Positions 13,867 to 25,500 of a stretch of 64,000 bases of DNA are shown here, in pieces (positions within the stretch are counted from its first letter, which is position 1; every line of letters starts with the position of its first letter). The notes below the pieces were generated by a model that was not told the origin of the DNA, ran no database searches, and saw only the letters and a program-made list of their open reading frames with translations. The position numbers were made by a program, and so were the translations under genes. The stretch comes from Clavelina lepadiformis (taxonomy: Eukaryota; Chordata; Ascidiacea; Aplousobranchia; Clavelinidae). Where the stretch lies: assembly GCF_947623445.1 (NCBI RefSeq), contig NC_135247.1, positions 17,362,501 to 17,426,500 on the forward strand, in the 5' to 3' direction.

Positions 13867-15367
13867 GTTTACCAGGTGTGAGACTTTTTTAACGTCGTTC
13901 CACTTTGATTTTCATGTGGAGACTCCATCAAAGACTAGGATGTTTATTTAGCAGTTTATTTTTTAAGATTATAAACTGCAATTGTTTTGATGTGTGGCTA
14001 ACATACAAATATCAGCAGCTTTTTATTTGATCATTTTTATCTGTAAAAGTAAAATGATCATATCGTCTATTTTATCACAATTAATTAGCAATTGTAGTAA
14101 AAATTAATTGTAGCAATTGCAAAGTAAAAATTATGTAACTTCACAATCAGTTGCCAACTGTTATAGCCTAGCACAGTAAAGAACAAACTCAAGACCAATT
14201 ATAGGCCTAATACACAAGACAAAAGTGGCAATGCCCCAAGGGCTTATAACATGCAAAATGGCAATAATGTAATTGTGCTGGCCTAGGCCTACAACATAAG
14301 ATTGTCATTCTTCTGTTGTTAGACCGATGTTTGTATAGTGCAGGTTATATCATGCTGTCCACCAACCGATAGAAAACTGTTCAAACGGTAACATTGAAAG
14401 TCGATTTGCCACACCTTACCAGGTTGCCAATCTGTTCACGCAAAGAAGATTTTATTGTTATAACAATTGCTGTGATTCAATTTTGACTCACGTCATGTTA
14501 CAACCGCTTATCTCAATATAAGCCAAGTCTGACCCGCAAATTTTAAGAGCCAGTTTTGGCTCAGTGGGAGGGAATTCGCGACATGAACCAACGTATAATG
14601 AACAATTGTCTACATCTTGCTTGTGAGCCAGTAGTTTTTGTATTTGTTACTGATATTTTGACACGACGCAAAGCAAGCCTGTATCTAGCGTCATAAATAT
14701 CATATAAACAACTACATTAACGACTCAAACCGGTTGATCCACTGACAAATCACAAAACATTATTGTAAAAAAAAGACACGCGTCTGTAAAACTTCAAAAT
14801 TCAATTTTTAAGCGTTATTTTAAACATAATTCTTCAGCTTTTGTAAATATTGGCTTTTTAATTTCTATCATATTTCGTCTGTCCTCTGTGGCAGAGAATA
14901 TAAGAATAGCTGAGAAAACTATCATCAAAAATTAAAAAAAAAACTTTTATGTATTAATTTCAATAACTTTCTTGCGTTTGAATCGCTTTATTGTTTTGAT
15001 TTATAGTTGTTACATGTATTTCCTTTCTCTTGTTTCATTCACCCTACCATCACACAAAATAAAAATATGGAACCGTTTGAATTAAGGTAAAGCTCTCCAA
15101 AAGTACCGAATGGATTTACGACAAGTTTATTAACCAGGATTAATGACCTCACAGAGCGGTTTGCGGTTGCACTTTAAGTTTTTGACGTTTTATTTCACGT
15201 TTTCACCGGCTTCACTGTGCGTTTTAGCATAGCCTAGATTAATTACTAACACGAAAAGTTTTTACTAGCTAATACTTCGTCGTAGATTCTCCATAAACTT
15301 TTCCTTTGCAGTAATATTCTGGAAAAAATAACTTGAAATTGAAAATTTTAAAGCCTAAACTTTCAAA
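13867..15367. other. Divergent intergenic region between GOLGA2 and CLUAP1
   Basis: About 1.5 kb separates the two start codons, which face away from each other, so both promoters must lie here. The sequence is AT-rich without a CpG-dense block. I see no convincing TATA box at a fixed distance, no exon and no repeat with clear ends. A shared bidirectional promoter is possible but not shown. Confidence 0.55.
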
Positions 15368-18300
15368 ATGTCTTATCGCGATTTGCGAAATTTCACTGAA
15401 ATGATGAGGTATCTTGGATATCCTCGTTTAATTTCCATAGAAAATTTCAGGACACCAAACTTTGATCTCGTTGCAGAGATTCTAATTTGGCTGATTCAAA
15501 GGTAGGCTAAGAATTCAAATTGTAGGCTAACTTTTCATAATTATATATCTTATTCATAACTTAACCTGCTTGCTTATATTCTGCGTCTACACTATGCACT
15601 ATCTACTGTGCATGTTATTTTACAGTAATTGTAAACAGTGCTGAATTACATTTCATGCTTGTTTAATCTGTTTGTAGCAAATAGACTTCTAACTTGGGTA
15701 TGGTGAGTAGGTGTATATTGCCTGGTTGAAAACATGTTAGAGGAAACGAATGCAAAAGTGATCTGGTATGCAGAAAGGATGCATAAGTGATCCAAATAAC
15801 TATCAGCGAATTAGTCTTTTAAGTCAAAAAAAGAGGGGGATTTTGAAAAAAATTACTAATTTAGACTTATATTTAATATGAGCTAGTTTTCAAATGAAAT
15901 TAAGATTTTACACAATGATAAATTTGAATTTTTTAAACATCATTCCACAACGTTGGCTGTTGTTGATATTAAAGATATATCACAAAAATGAACTAGAACA
16001 ATATAAATAAACATGGTAATGTTTCTTGACCTTATATAAAAGCTTTTTGGCTAGTTGGCACAGATACAATTCTTAGATAAATGCAGTTAACAGTACATTG
16101 AAAGGCATTCTCATCTTGTAGACATCAGTATGTTAAAGGCGTTGATTGAACATTGAGACAAGGTCTTTGTTCATTAGGAGTGTTACGACGGTCATAATTA
16201 GAGTGTTTGTTGTTCTTGCTAAATGTAAATGATTTATCAAATAGCACTTTCCCTGAATTAAGATTATTTGCTGATGGTACAGTTTTGTTTAATTCTTATT
16301 TTAATGTCAAAGACATTAAGGAAAAATGAACTTGATATGTTGAATTTTAACTAAATAAAAGTTAATATGCTCTTCTTAAATTACAATAAAACTTCCTTAA
16401 CACTAGAAGGACGGCAATTTTCGTATACCTAGAAGGACGGAGTGCGTCAATTGACGCAAAAGGTCAAAACGGCGCAAATCTAACGTTTTTTGTTGAGAAA
16501 ACTGTGCTGTTGCTCCGAAAAAACTACTTCTATCGCATGTCCGCTTTGTGCATTTTAATTAACAAAAGCAATCGCATTGAAAATACAAGCACTCGTGCCT
16601 AAACACTTCTGTTTTACGCAACTCCTTTTTCTTCTTGCACTCTTCCGGGACTTCTCTCCTGTTCTGGCGCATTGTCCCTACGAGGCTGCACTTCTTTTCC
16701 GCAAGTCGCAACGCCAGGTCAAGTGAGGTGAAAAAATTATCGCAAGTGACGTTGTAACCTCCTTGAAAAAGCGGAGCCATGAGTTTCAGTACAACGTCGG
16801 TGGGCACACTCACGTGGGGGCTCCTTGCGTCATCTTTTCCAACGTAAGGAAAACCGTTGAATAAATATTTGTTTTCAACGTCAACTGCCAGCCAGAACTT
16901 TAGACCAAACTTGTCTGGTTTATTGGCCATATATTGGATGAACTTGCAGCGTGCCTTACACGGCAATAGTTGCTCATCCACAGTTATCTTCCACTGTGGA
17001 ATGAATGCTTTTTGGCAGTTTGATATAAAACTGTTCCAAAGTTGTGAAGGGAGTGCAAATTTATCATGCAATAGATTCCTACGTCTTTCCGTCTTCAGAT
17101 CGAAGCGAAGGAATCGTATGAGCTCCAGAAACCTGTCTCTTGCCATGGTTTGGGAAAACATCGGACATCCCCACGACCTCCCCCACAAACTCTTCACAGG
17201 GAATTTGCGCCCTCCTATCACGCCACGAGCAACCACCAAGCCGACGAATTTATCTAATTCATCTAATTTATCTAACTAAGAAACTCTTACTACACTTACG
17301 CTTCGATAAACTTCAAAAATTCCGAAATTAGGCTGCGCTTGTGACGAAACTACTCTGTTTTGCGGAAAAGTCGACTTGCATAGTTTGTCGACACATTTGT
17401 CACACCTCTGTGTTGGCAGCTGTGACCTAATTCGATAAACCTGTAATTATCAGCAGAAAGAAAACAATGCTCTCTATCGCGAGAACTGGATTTTGTAATG
17501 TGAAGTAACAATGCGTCAATTGACGCACCCCGTTCTTCTAGGTAGTGACCACGTTAATTAATTCTACCGGTAAAATAAAAACTTCATATTCATGGGTTAG
17601 TTACCTAACACTAATGTAGGAAAAGTCAGGAAATATCACGGTTTTGCGATGCACCACTTAAAAGTTATAGATGCACTTAGGTTGAAAATGCGTCAATTGA
17701 CGCGCCCCGTCCTTCTAGTGTTAACGATAACAAGGCAGAATGACAACAAGTGAAAAAAAACTTGAAAAAACAATTAATCTTATTAGCAACTTAAACTAGT
17801 TATCTTAATTTAGTAGTTTGCCATAGTTATAGAATATATAAACAGTTTAAATAAATAGAGTCATCATGTTGAATTGAATTGCATAATTTATCAACGTATC
17901 TTTCGTTTAGATAAAATTCAAGAAGAAAAATTGAAAACTTCATTTCCAATTAAGCACCCATTACAAACTACACCAAACATGGCCAAAAAATTTAACTGGT
18001 TTCATAAAAAAATTGGATCATTTTTCAGATATGATCCAAATGCTTCCATTCCAACTGATGTTGATACCGAACAAGATCGGATTATTTTCATCAAATCGAT
18101 TGCTCAATTTTTGGCAACAAAAGCCCACATCAAGCTCAACACCAAGCGACTGTACATGGCCGATGGCTACGCCGTGAAAGAAATGCTGAAAGTAACATCT
18201 GTCCTCCACCTGGCGATGAAATCCACAAGCTCAGTTGAGGAACATCAGGGTGAAGGGGATCAAGCTGTAAATTCATTTGATATTGGTTAGTGTGTTTGCT

Positions 18301-20895
18301 AAGTTGTGATTAATGTAAGACAGTTTAACTATCCCTCCCTCCTTAGTACATTGAGACCTCGTTAATTCAAACCCCGAACAACCGGAATCCCCATTATCCA
18401 ACAGAAAACTGCCGGGAACGGATTTCTTCCTATGCATTTTACCCCTTTAATCCGGATACTCGGCTGTCCAACTCCGACACGAAAGTTTTGGAACAAATGT
18501 GCTAAATAAATAGCAATAAAATCCGATAAACCGGATTATTAAGAGTGAAGAAAAACTGATTCACAATTGTCCTGGATACAGTAGTTTGTTGACGAACACA
18601 ATAGCGGATTATGTACGCCTAATAATGTTGCAGTTTCAATCTTTAAACTCCTACGCATACTTTGAATTGGATACTGCATAGGTGCATACTGCTTTTTGAA
18701 CACGGTGCTACATTTACAAGATTGATTGATTTTTCGCTTTCCGATAATCCGGATACCCCGTTAAACTGACATTTGATGACGAAACAAAGTGGTCCGGATT
18801 AACGAGGTCTGACTGAAAACAAATTGTACCTCGCATCATATCATCAAACTTGCACTTCTAATAATACAACAGCCTCGAAGCTACAAGACTTGAAAGCAGT
18901 TCGTCAAATTGCAAGTGAGGTAACACAGAGAGGCGCTGCCCTACATAAGTTGTTATCACAAGAAACCAATCTTCGCGAGGCAAGAACAAGAGCCTTAGCT
19001 CAACCCCTGGACATAAACACTATTGAAAAAGGATTGAGGTATGGCTGCTTTAAACTTATCAAGGTTCTGTCTTTGCATTTTGAAGTTAAGGGACGTAGAA
19101 TGCAGGAATACATTCCAAAGTTGTTTGTTTTTAAGCTACAACTTTAAATTGTCCAGTTGAACAGTTTGAGATTTAATAAATTTAAGGCTCAGTTGTGCTT
19201 TACAAAGTTATTAATGGTTCAAGTTCAATGGCTCAAGATGATATTGTCAAATTGATTTGATGCAGTTTTACTCAAGACAACTAACGTATGTAGCGATTAA
19301 TTTTGAAATGTAAAACTGCATTAAATCAATTTCACAATATCATATTAATAATATAACATCATGTAATATAATGTAATAATAACATCATGTAAAACCAAAT
19401 TGATCGCATGTGCCTATGAAAGCATTTCTTTAAGACAAAATTATTCTTGGGACTCAAAAAACATACAAACACTGGATTCATATCTTTTGGGATTTGATTC
19501 TTAAGGATTCATGATTATAGAATGTCCACCCCTCACTATTTGTGGTCAATTGTGGTATGTACTGTACATATAAAATTTAAAAAAGTGTTAAATAAGGAAT
19601 GAGTAAACTTTAAAATGATGCATGTAGGTCAAGTATAATGGCTGTTGAAAATGACATCAAGAAAACTCTTCACAAGTTAGATAACGTCGCAGGAGACGAA
19701 GTCAACCTTGAGACTAAAATTGAGAAGAAAAAGGTTAAAAAATTGCTTCTAAGTTTAGACTAAACTTTGCGATGGTCAATATTTGACATGGAAGCTTTTG
19801 TTATTCTTAGTCGGAGCTGGAACGTACTCGAAAACGACTTTCAACCCTGCAAAATGTCCGACCGGCATTCATGGATGAATTTGAACGACTGGAAGATGAG
19901 TTGAAAATGCAATATGAAGAATATCTCATCAAATTTCGAAACATGACTTTCCTCGAACACCAAATGGAAGATTTGAACCGGTATTGCTTCGTTACTTGTT
20001 GCAATGACATTTACTTATGTTATGATATTTGCCGTTTACTGACTTCTTAGAGGTTACGGTTGTTTGTGTTGTGTGCTTTCACTTACATTTTTGTGAAAGA
20101 AATACTTTTCTTCTATGTGTACTTCTCCTGGAGAAGACTAACTCATCATTTCTGATTCAAATACAGACAGCAGCAGCTGAAAATGGCGGAAAGTGAGAAC
20201 TCCCTGAAGCGTATCCAGAAGAAATTGAAGGAAGAAGAGAAAAAAGTTGTTTTGAGTGGAGATTTCCTCGATAATGACAACTTGGACGGTAAGAAATTTA
20301 GTCATCACTTTTTCTTGTCTTCGGCCTCATTGATCATCTGCACTTGCTACTGATGCATCTCCAGATATTGTTGGAGACGGATTGGAATCTGAAGACGATT
20401 CTATTGATAATGAGTTGGAAGCAGATCGACCCCAAAACCCAGCCAGACCACATGCAGGTGTTGTCATATGGTTTTAATTCAACCTTAGCAATATTAATTG
20501 TTTTGCCTAAAGTAAATTGGTTTTATAAATTCTCCTGCTATTTTCCATCACCAATACTTGATTGTGAATCGCATCACTGATAATCCTTGATGAACCAGTA
20601 TTACTTTTATTTGGTCTAGTAAGAGATTGTAGCTTGAAAAGTTAACTGGAAGTAACGGTTGTATTTGTTTGCTTCATATTGTCTTGTCTGTGCAGGTGTG
20701 CGACGCAGCATGTACGTAGGAGAAAGTGAAGATGACAGTTTATCAAGTAGTGATGTCGATGTCCCTGATGATGATGATGACGACGACGACGATGATGATG
20801 ATATTGACATCAGTGCTGATGAACTCATGCATGGGGAAGTACCCGAAGGGGAAGGACCACCTCCTGACGACGAAGATGATGACGATGACTTTTAG
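15368..20895 (+). CDS. CLUAP1: Clusterin-associated protein 1 / intraflagellar transport protein IFT38
   Basis: IFT-B subunit needed for building cilia. Eight exons give 415 aa (human 413): 15368-15501, 18029-18285, 18873-19038, 19628-19733, 19811-19980, 20167-20288, 20365-20457, 20696-20895. The protein opens [20 protein letters not shown], near-identical to the human start, so the ATG is secure. Residues 1 to about 125 match the N-terminal calponin-homology-like domain ([44 protein letters not shown]). A coiled coil follows at about 145-310 ([29 protein letters not shown]). The tail is very acidic, with a run of 12 Asp from GAT/GAC codons at about 20769-20804, and ends in DDDDDF. Intron 1 (2.5 kb) holds a piggyBac element and intron 2 a pogo-like MITE; both sit clear of the splice sites, so the gene looks functional. 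The AATAAA at 21635 is a candidate poly(A) signal. Confidence 0.96.
16401..17720 (-). mobile_element. piggyBac-type DNA transposon, internally degenerate, in CLUAP1 intron 1
   Basis: The 1,320-bp element is flanked on both sides by TTAA (16397-16400 and 17721-17724), the target duplication of piggyBac elements. Its ends are perfect 14-bp inverted repeats, CACTAGAAGGACGG and CCGTCCTTCTAGTG. A second CTAGAAGGACGG lies inside the left end, with a related TTCTTCTAGG block at the right. The palindrome TGCGTCAATTGACGCA occurs at 16443-16458 and 17512-17527, and with one change at 17689-17704. The only coding remnant is the minus-strand transposase piece at 16559-17239. At 1.3 kb the element is too short for a full transposase of roughly 550-600 residues, so it is probably non-autonomous. 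Intact termini and TTAA suggest fairly recent movement (inference). Confidence 0.9.
16559..17239 (-). pseudogene. Truncated piggyBac transposase (DDE_Tnp_1_7-like)
   Basis: An uninterrupted 226-residue frame matches the central part of piggyBac transposases. [20 protein letters not shown] carries the first catalytic Asp, followed by [32 protein letters not shown] carries the second, followed by [16 protein letters not shown]. The frame ends soon after in [10 protein letters not shown], so the third catalytic Asp and the C-terminal Cys-rich domain are absent. The usual N-terminal region upstream of the first ATG is also missing; stops precede it. It could not catalyse transposition as it stands. 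The open frame despite truncation suggests a young deletion derivative. Confidence 0.88.
18349..18815. mobile_element. pogo/Tigger-like MITE in CLUAP1 intron 2
   Basis: About 467 bp with inverted ends: CATTGAGACCTCGTTAAT on the left and ATTAACGAGGTCTGACTG on the right. It follows a TA (the right-hand TA is degraded to AA). Subterminal CCGGA-rich blocks and the stretch GCCGGGAACGGATTTCTTCC are shared with the longer copy at 60155-61090. No coding capacity. The pogo/Tc1-mariner assignment rests on TIR sequence and the TA target and is inference. Confidence 0.8.
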
Positions 20896-22567
20896 AATGC
20901 AGCATTGGTTGGTTGGATTATTTCAGATTCAGAGATATTTAATTTTTCTTCACTTGGCAGACTTCTTAAACCATTAACTTCAAGTGAAGGGAATTACCCA
21001 ATTACAAGAACTGGAGTATGTGTTGCTGCGAAATAGTTCGAGCTTACGAAAATTATAAGAAATTTTTCTTCCTGTTTTCACGAGTTTTTTTGTACGATTG
21101 CTGTGTCGACGCATGTTTTCATTTCTACCACTGAGATATTAATAGCATTTATATTTTAACTTGCTTCTATAAAAAGGCAGTTTGTCGTTTTTATACAAGA
21201 TACAACACAAGAATATTATAAGCTCAAGACAGATTCCTGTTAACAACTGATAGGTGGCCATTAGTTAAATTCGCCAGTTCTGATTATTTATTGCAAATTG
21301 AAACAGTGCGTTGTTATCAACAAAATATTTACATTGAAAAGTGAACCAACACAAGATGTACACAGCAATTACCGGTAGTGCAGAAAATGACATACGGTAC
21401 CTTATACAACAGAATACAAAAATTCGAGTTTGTGCCTACAGTAAGCATTTACCAAGATATGATCCAGTAAAGACAGGTTTTATACAGATAACTCCATTCC
21501 AAGAACACCAGCTAAAGCTTGGAAAAATGAAAACTAAAACTCTTTACAGAAGATAAGCTTCCAACGTTTCATGGGCATAACAATCACAATATTGTGGTCA
21601 AAGGCAGTGTACAGTAGACATCAAGTTTTACAAAAATAAACTTGCAAAAAATCAAAGACATCTTCACAAAGGTGCTTAAGATAATTATAATACATACAGA
21701 TAACTAATTATAACACTACGCTTTATTGCAGAGGGCGTTATGGTGATAGATTGTTGTTCATATTAAAACATACAAAAACTTGTGATTACTTCAGCACAAC
21801 TAAAAATATCTTACTTACAGAACTCGGAAAATAGTGCAGTCTTTATTAAGCATAACTTTAAACGGGGCAATCTCAATACCTGCTGCAAGCAAAAATAATT
21901 TAGACTACACTATGTTCACATTAATATTACAGACGAAAGTTTTTGATTGAAGCTACCACAAAAAATATAACACTCCATTACCAACAGTCAAAAAAATTTG
22001 ATTGTAACGATAAGGTCATGGCTGCAAACTAAATTAAACTTCATTGTATCACATGCATAACTATTAATTAATATTAATCACCTTTTCCTACATAATGCTA
22101 GGAGCTTTTGTTAGAGAATTGAAGTCATTAATATTTTTTCTACATGGCAATTATTATGACTTTATACAACAGTTGGAACAACTATAATTGAGGTAATTGT
22201 TTGCTCACTAATAATAATTTCTAGCATTGCTTAAACAAAACTTCTGACTAAACGTCGATTAAGTTTTTGTAAATACTGTACAGAAAGCATTTCAATCCGT
22301 CACTTGAGAGTAGGACCAGGCCAGTAAAGTCTACATGATAATAGTGGGTAATAGTTGCATCATAATAAGAGCTATTGCTGGATTATAAAGACGAGTTTAA
22401 AAAGGCATCCTTACATAGAGACAAAAAGATAACATGTCATAGGACTGCAACCACCACTACTCTGTGAAAGATCCATCACGCAAGAATTAGCTTGGACCAA
22501 AATAATTACATCTTTAATGGCACATGCTTTTGTAACAATCAAGACCGAATCATCTTCGTTCTGACTG
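20896..22567. other. Convergent 3' region of CLUAP1 and DGAT1
   Basis: The two genes end towards each other here. A plus-strand AATAAA at 21635-21640 could end CLUAP1. Minus-strand AATAAA signals at 21722-21727 and 21842-21847 could end DGAT1, so the 3' UTRs may abut or overlap. The 71-codon open frame at 21341-21556 has no family resemblance. The rest is AT-rich UTR or spacer. Confidence 0.55.
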
Positions 22568-25500
22568 TTATGTCATCGAATAATGCATAACGTAATAATA
22601 ATAAACATAAGCTAAAATTGCGACTGGTTGTCCGAGGATAAGAGACATCCAGACTATCATGTTTCCATAGTTACCAGAAAGTCTTTTTGAAACAACTTGC
22701 GTCACATGTGACAGCGGAATCTACACAAAAATTTTTCCGTTACAATGAAACCGCCCGTAGCTTGAAAAAACCAGTAGTATTAGTGAGTTAATCTACGAGA
22801 TCATCGTTTATGGACCAAACTACAAAACATTTAAATTCTATGGTAAGTTACCTGTGAAGCCATGCCCAGGAAAGCCCATGTTCTAAACATTTGAAGTGGT
22901 ATTGAAACAAGATACTACAGAAAACAAAGAATGGTCAATATTTGTGTATCCTGAATGCACTCTGTTAAACTGACAAATAAAAATTGTTTGCAAGGTGTCA
23001 AACCTCGTGAAAAAATGCTGATAAAAGAAAGACTGAAACTTGTGCAACAGTTTTTCCACATCCAACAGACAGCAGTGGTTTGTACAGATGCCTGACACAC
23101 CATTTATGAACAGGTATGTTCCATGCTTTCCAAAAATAAACTATCGTTTCAGAATTCCTGAGAAATTTCAAATAAATTAAAAGAAAATGAAACAATCGAA
23201 ACCTCACGCATCAATGAAACCAGACCCAGCTATAGAACAATTCTTAACCATTTGCGGAAAACTCTTCAGCAATTCTGGTTAAATTGAATTCATTGGAATG
23301 AAACTTGCAAAACTGCAAGATTCAACAGCAAAAACACTAATTGCCAATTAAGCGAAGTGCACAGAGATGAACAAAAATAAGAGAGAGACAATTGCATACC
23401 ACCAGTCTCTGTAAAATTCCCTGTCAGCAAATCGTAAAATTTCAGCGAGAGCATTCAGCACCGAGTGGAAAAAGCAATAGAAGAAAATAAGCCATATAAG
23501 ATGGTTGGGAACCTGAAAAAATATTAGAGACATGACAAAAATTTAAATATATTTGAGATCTTGGATGAATGATAAAAAATATGGATGACTTACTCACCGA
23601 TAACTTGAGCAGTCTCTCCATAACCACATAACCTTCGTAGTTCTATAACAGCATAAAATACAATTGTGAAAAATGCAAAACTTTTTTTTCTTTACCTGCA
23701 ACTGGCAATGAAGAGTATTTTGCTAAATAGGTAAAGAAAAAGTGGTTTTTCATATACCATCATGTATACAAAAGTAGCAAAAACTTGTGCAGCGTAGGGT
23801 TGTATTACATTTATCTGAAAAACGATTTCGCAAACATACATGAATTGGCAAAATTGCTTTTCGAAGAACTGGTACAATCCATTGTTGAATAAGAGCCAAT
23901 TCCAGTTGGAACAAGAATAACTAAAAACAGAATTCCCAGTAATATTTATGAACTGTAACTAAATTGCTAAGATTAGCCTAATAAAATATCTTAATTTATG
24001 AATCATTATCAAGTGCTTGACATTATAACTGCACTTAAATCAAAAACCTATTGATGGGCAACGTAAGATGACGTTATTGCAGGTCACATGAGGTTGACCT
24101 TCGTTGCAAAATTAGTAGCTTGCAGCAACCACAAACTGTCAGATAAGCACATAATTTACAGTGTAAATAACTTAATGCAACTGCAGACGGCTGAGTCTGT
24201 GTGCTCAGTAAGAGTTTACGGACATGGCGCAAATAATGACAAGTTGGTGCATTGTTCTGAATGACTTGATAAGTAAATGACAACTGTCCATGTACTTACA
24301 GTTTCCACAACTCTCTTTGCCAGATAGACTTTATTAATGGTCGGATTTCTTGGAAAACTTGTTTCGTAACAAAGAGTAGGAGCAGCAATGAAGTAGTAAA
24401 GATTGCGATAACTCAAGTTGTAAGGATACTTTATCTGTACAAACACAATACAATGACTTTCATCCCGCAAACGTGACAATATTAATACAGCCAAGATATA
24501 CACAAGACAAAGTATCTCTCTCACCTGAACAGTTTCAGATTTGTCACGAGAAAGTTTAATGGATGACGCCGGCATTGACACTACAAAGCAATGATTATTT
24601 TATACATCACTACTTAATAGACATTACATTGGCGGCATTGGTACGGAAGCTACAGACATGCATGCATTGGACAAAATGCTTTCAGAGTCAAAACATACTT
24701 GTTCGTTGTAATTTTCTTTTGCTCATTGCCTTCATGTAATCGTCGCGGTACCACTTATTTGCTTGTGCATATGACCACAGTTTCAAAAATAATATGACGT
24801 AGCAACTGCAGGCAATCAAAGAGCCAACTATAAAGATTATTATTATGGTTACTTGTGCGTTTGTTTACTAAGTTAAAATTGGATTAGATGATAAATATAT
24901 CCAATTTAAGTGGGAAGTTGTCTTTAACTAGTTTGGATTTTTTTCCATCCTTACTTGGATTGGGTTCCATTCGTAGAATACGTATCGGGGGAAGAGAAAT
25001 CAAAACAAACAGGTTAAGTGTGTGGAGATATATTCCAGTTTTAGAAGAAATGTGGTTCTGTGAATGATAAATAAAAATACAATGTCAAATCTAAAATGGA
25101 TGCTTAAATTTAAAGTAAAAAATTAAGAAACAGACAAAAGAAATGATTTATCCCCCAAATTGGAACATCTTTCCGTATATATATTTTTATCAAACATATA
25201 CCTTAGCTAGAAGTCTTTCGACGTGGAAAGCACATAAAATAAAAACATTGGAACCTGAAAGTATAGTTAAAAGCAATGTTGAGAGTGTGTACATACAGAA
25301 CTAACGATGTTAATAATTAACGTTTTTGAGATAAATATAAAAGATTGACGCCGAAAGCAATATTTACACACATAAAAATGTAGTCAGCATGACAGCGAGT
25401 AACATGCTACGTTTAAACTACACAAATACATCCACCAACAATATGGACACGTTGTTTCTGTAGCTTACCTAATATCAACAGTAAGTTAGGCCATTCATAT

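Noticed and set aside
20616..20828. Serine-rich minus frame
   Set aside because: Complement of the Asp-codon run in the CLUAP1 tail.
21341..21556. 71-codon plus frame after CLUAP1
   Set aside because: Lies in the convergent 3' region with no recognisable domain; more likely UTR.
23692..23877. Possible extra DGAT1 exon ([15 protein letters not shown])
   Set aside because: Joining 23840-23920 directly to 23598-23642 keeps phase and reproduces the family order ending [14 protein letters not shown]; the extra piece has no counterpart.
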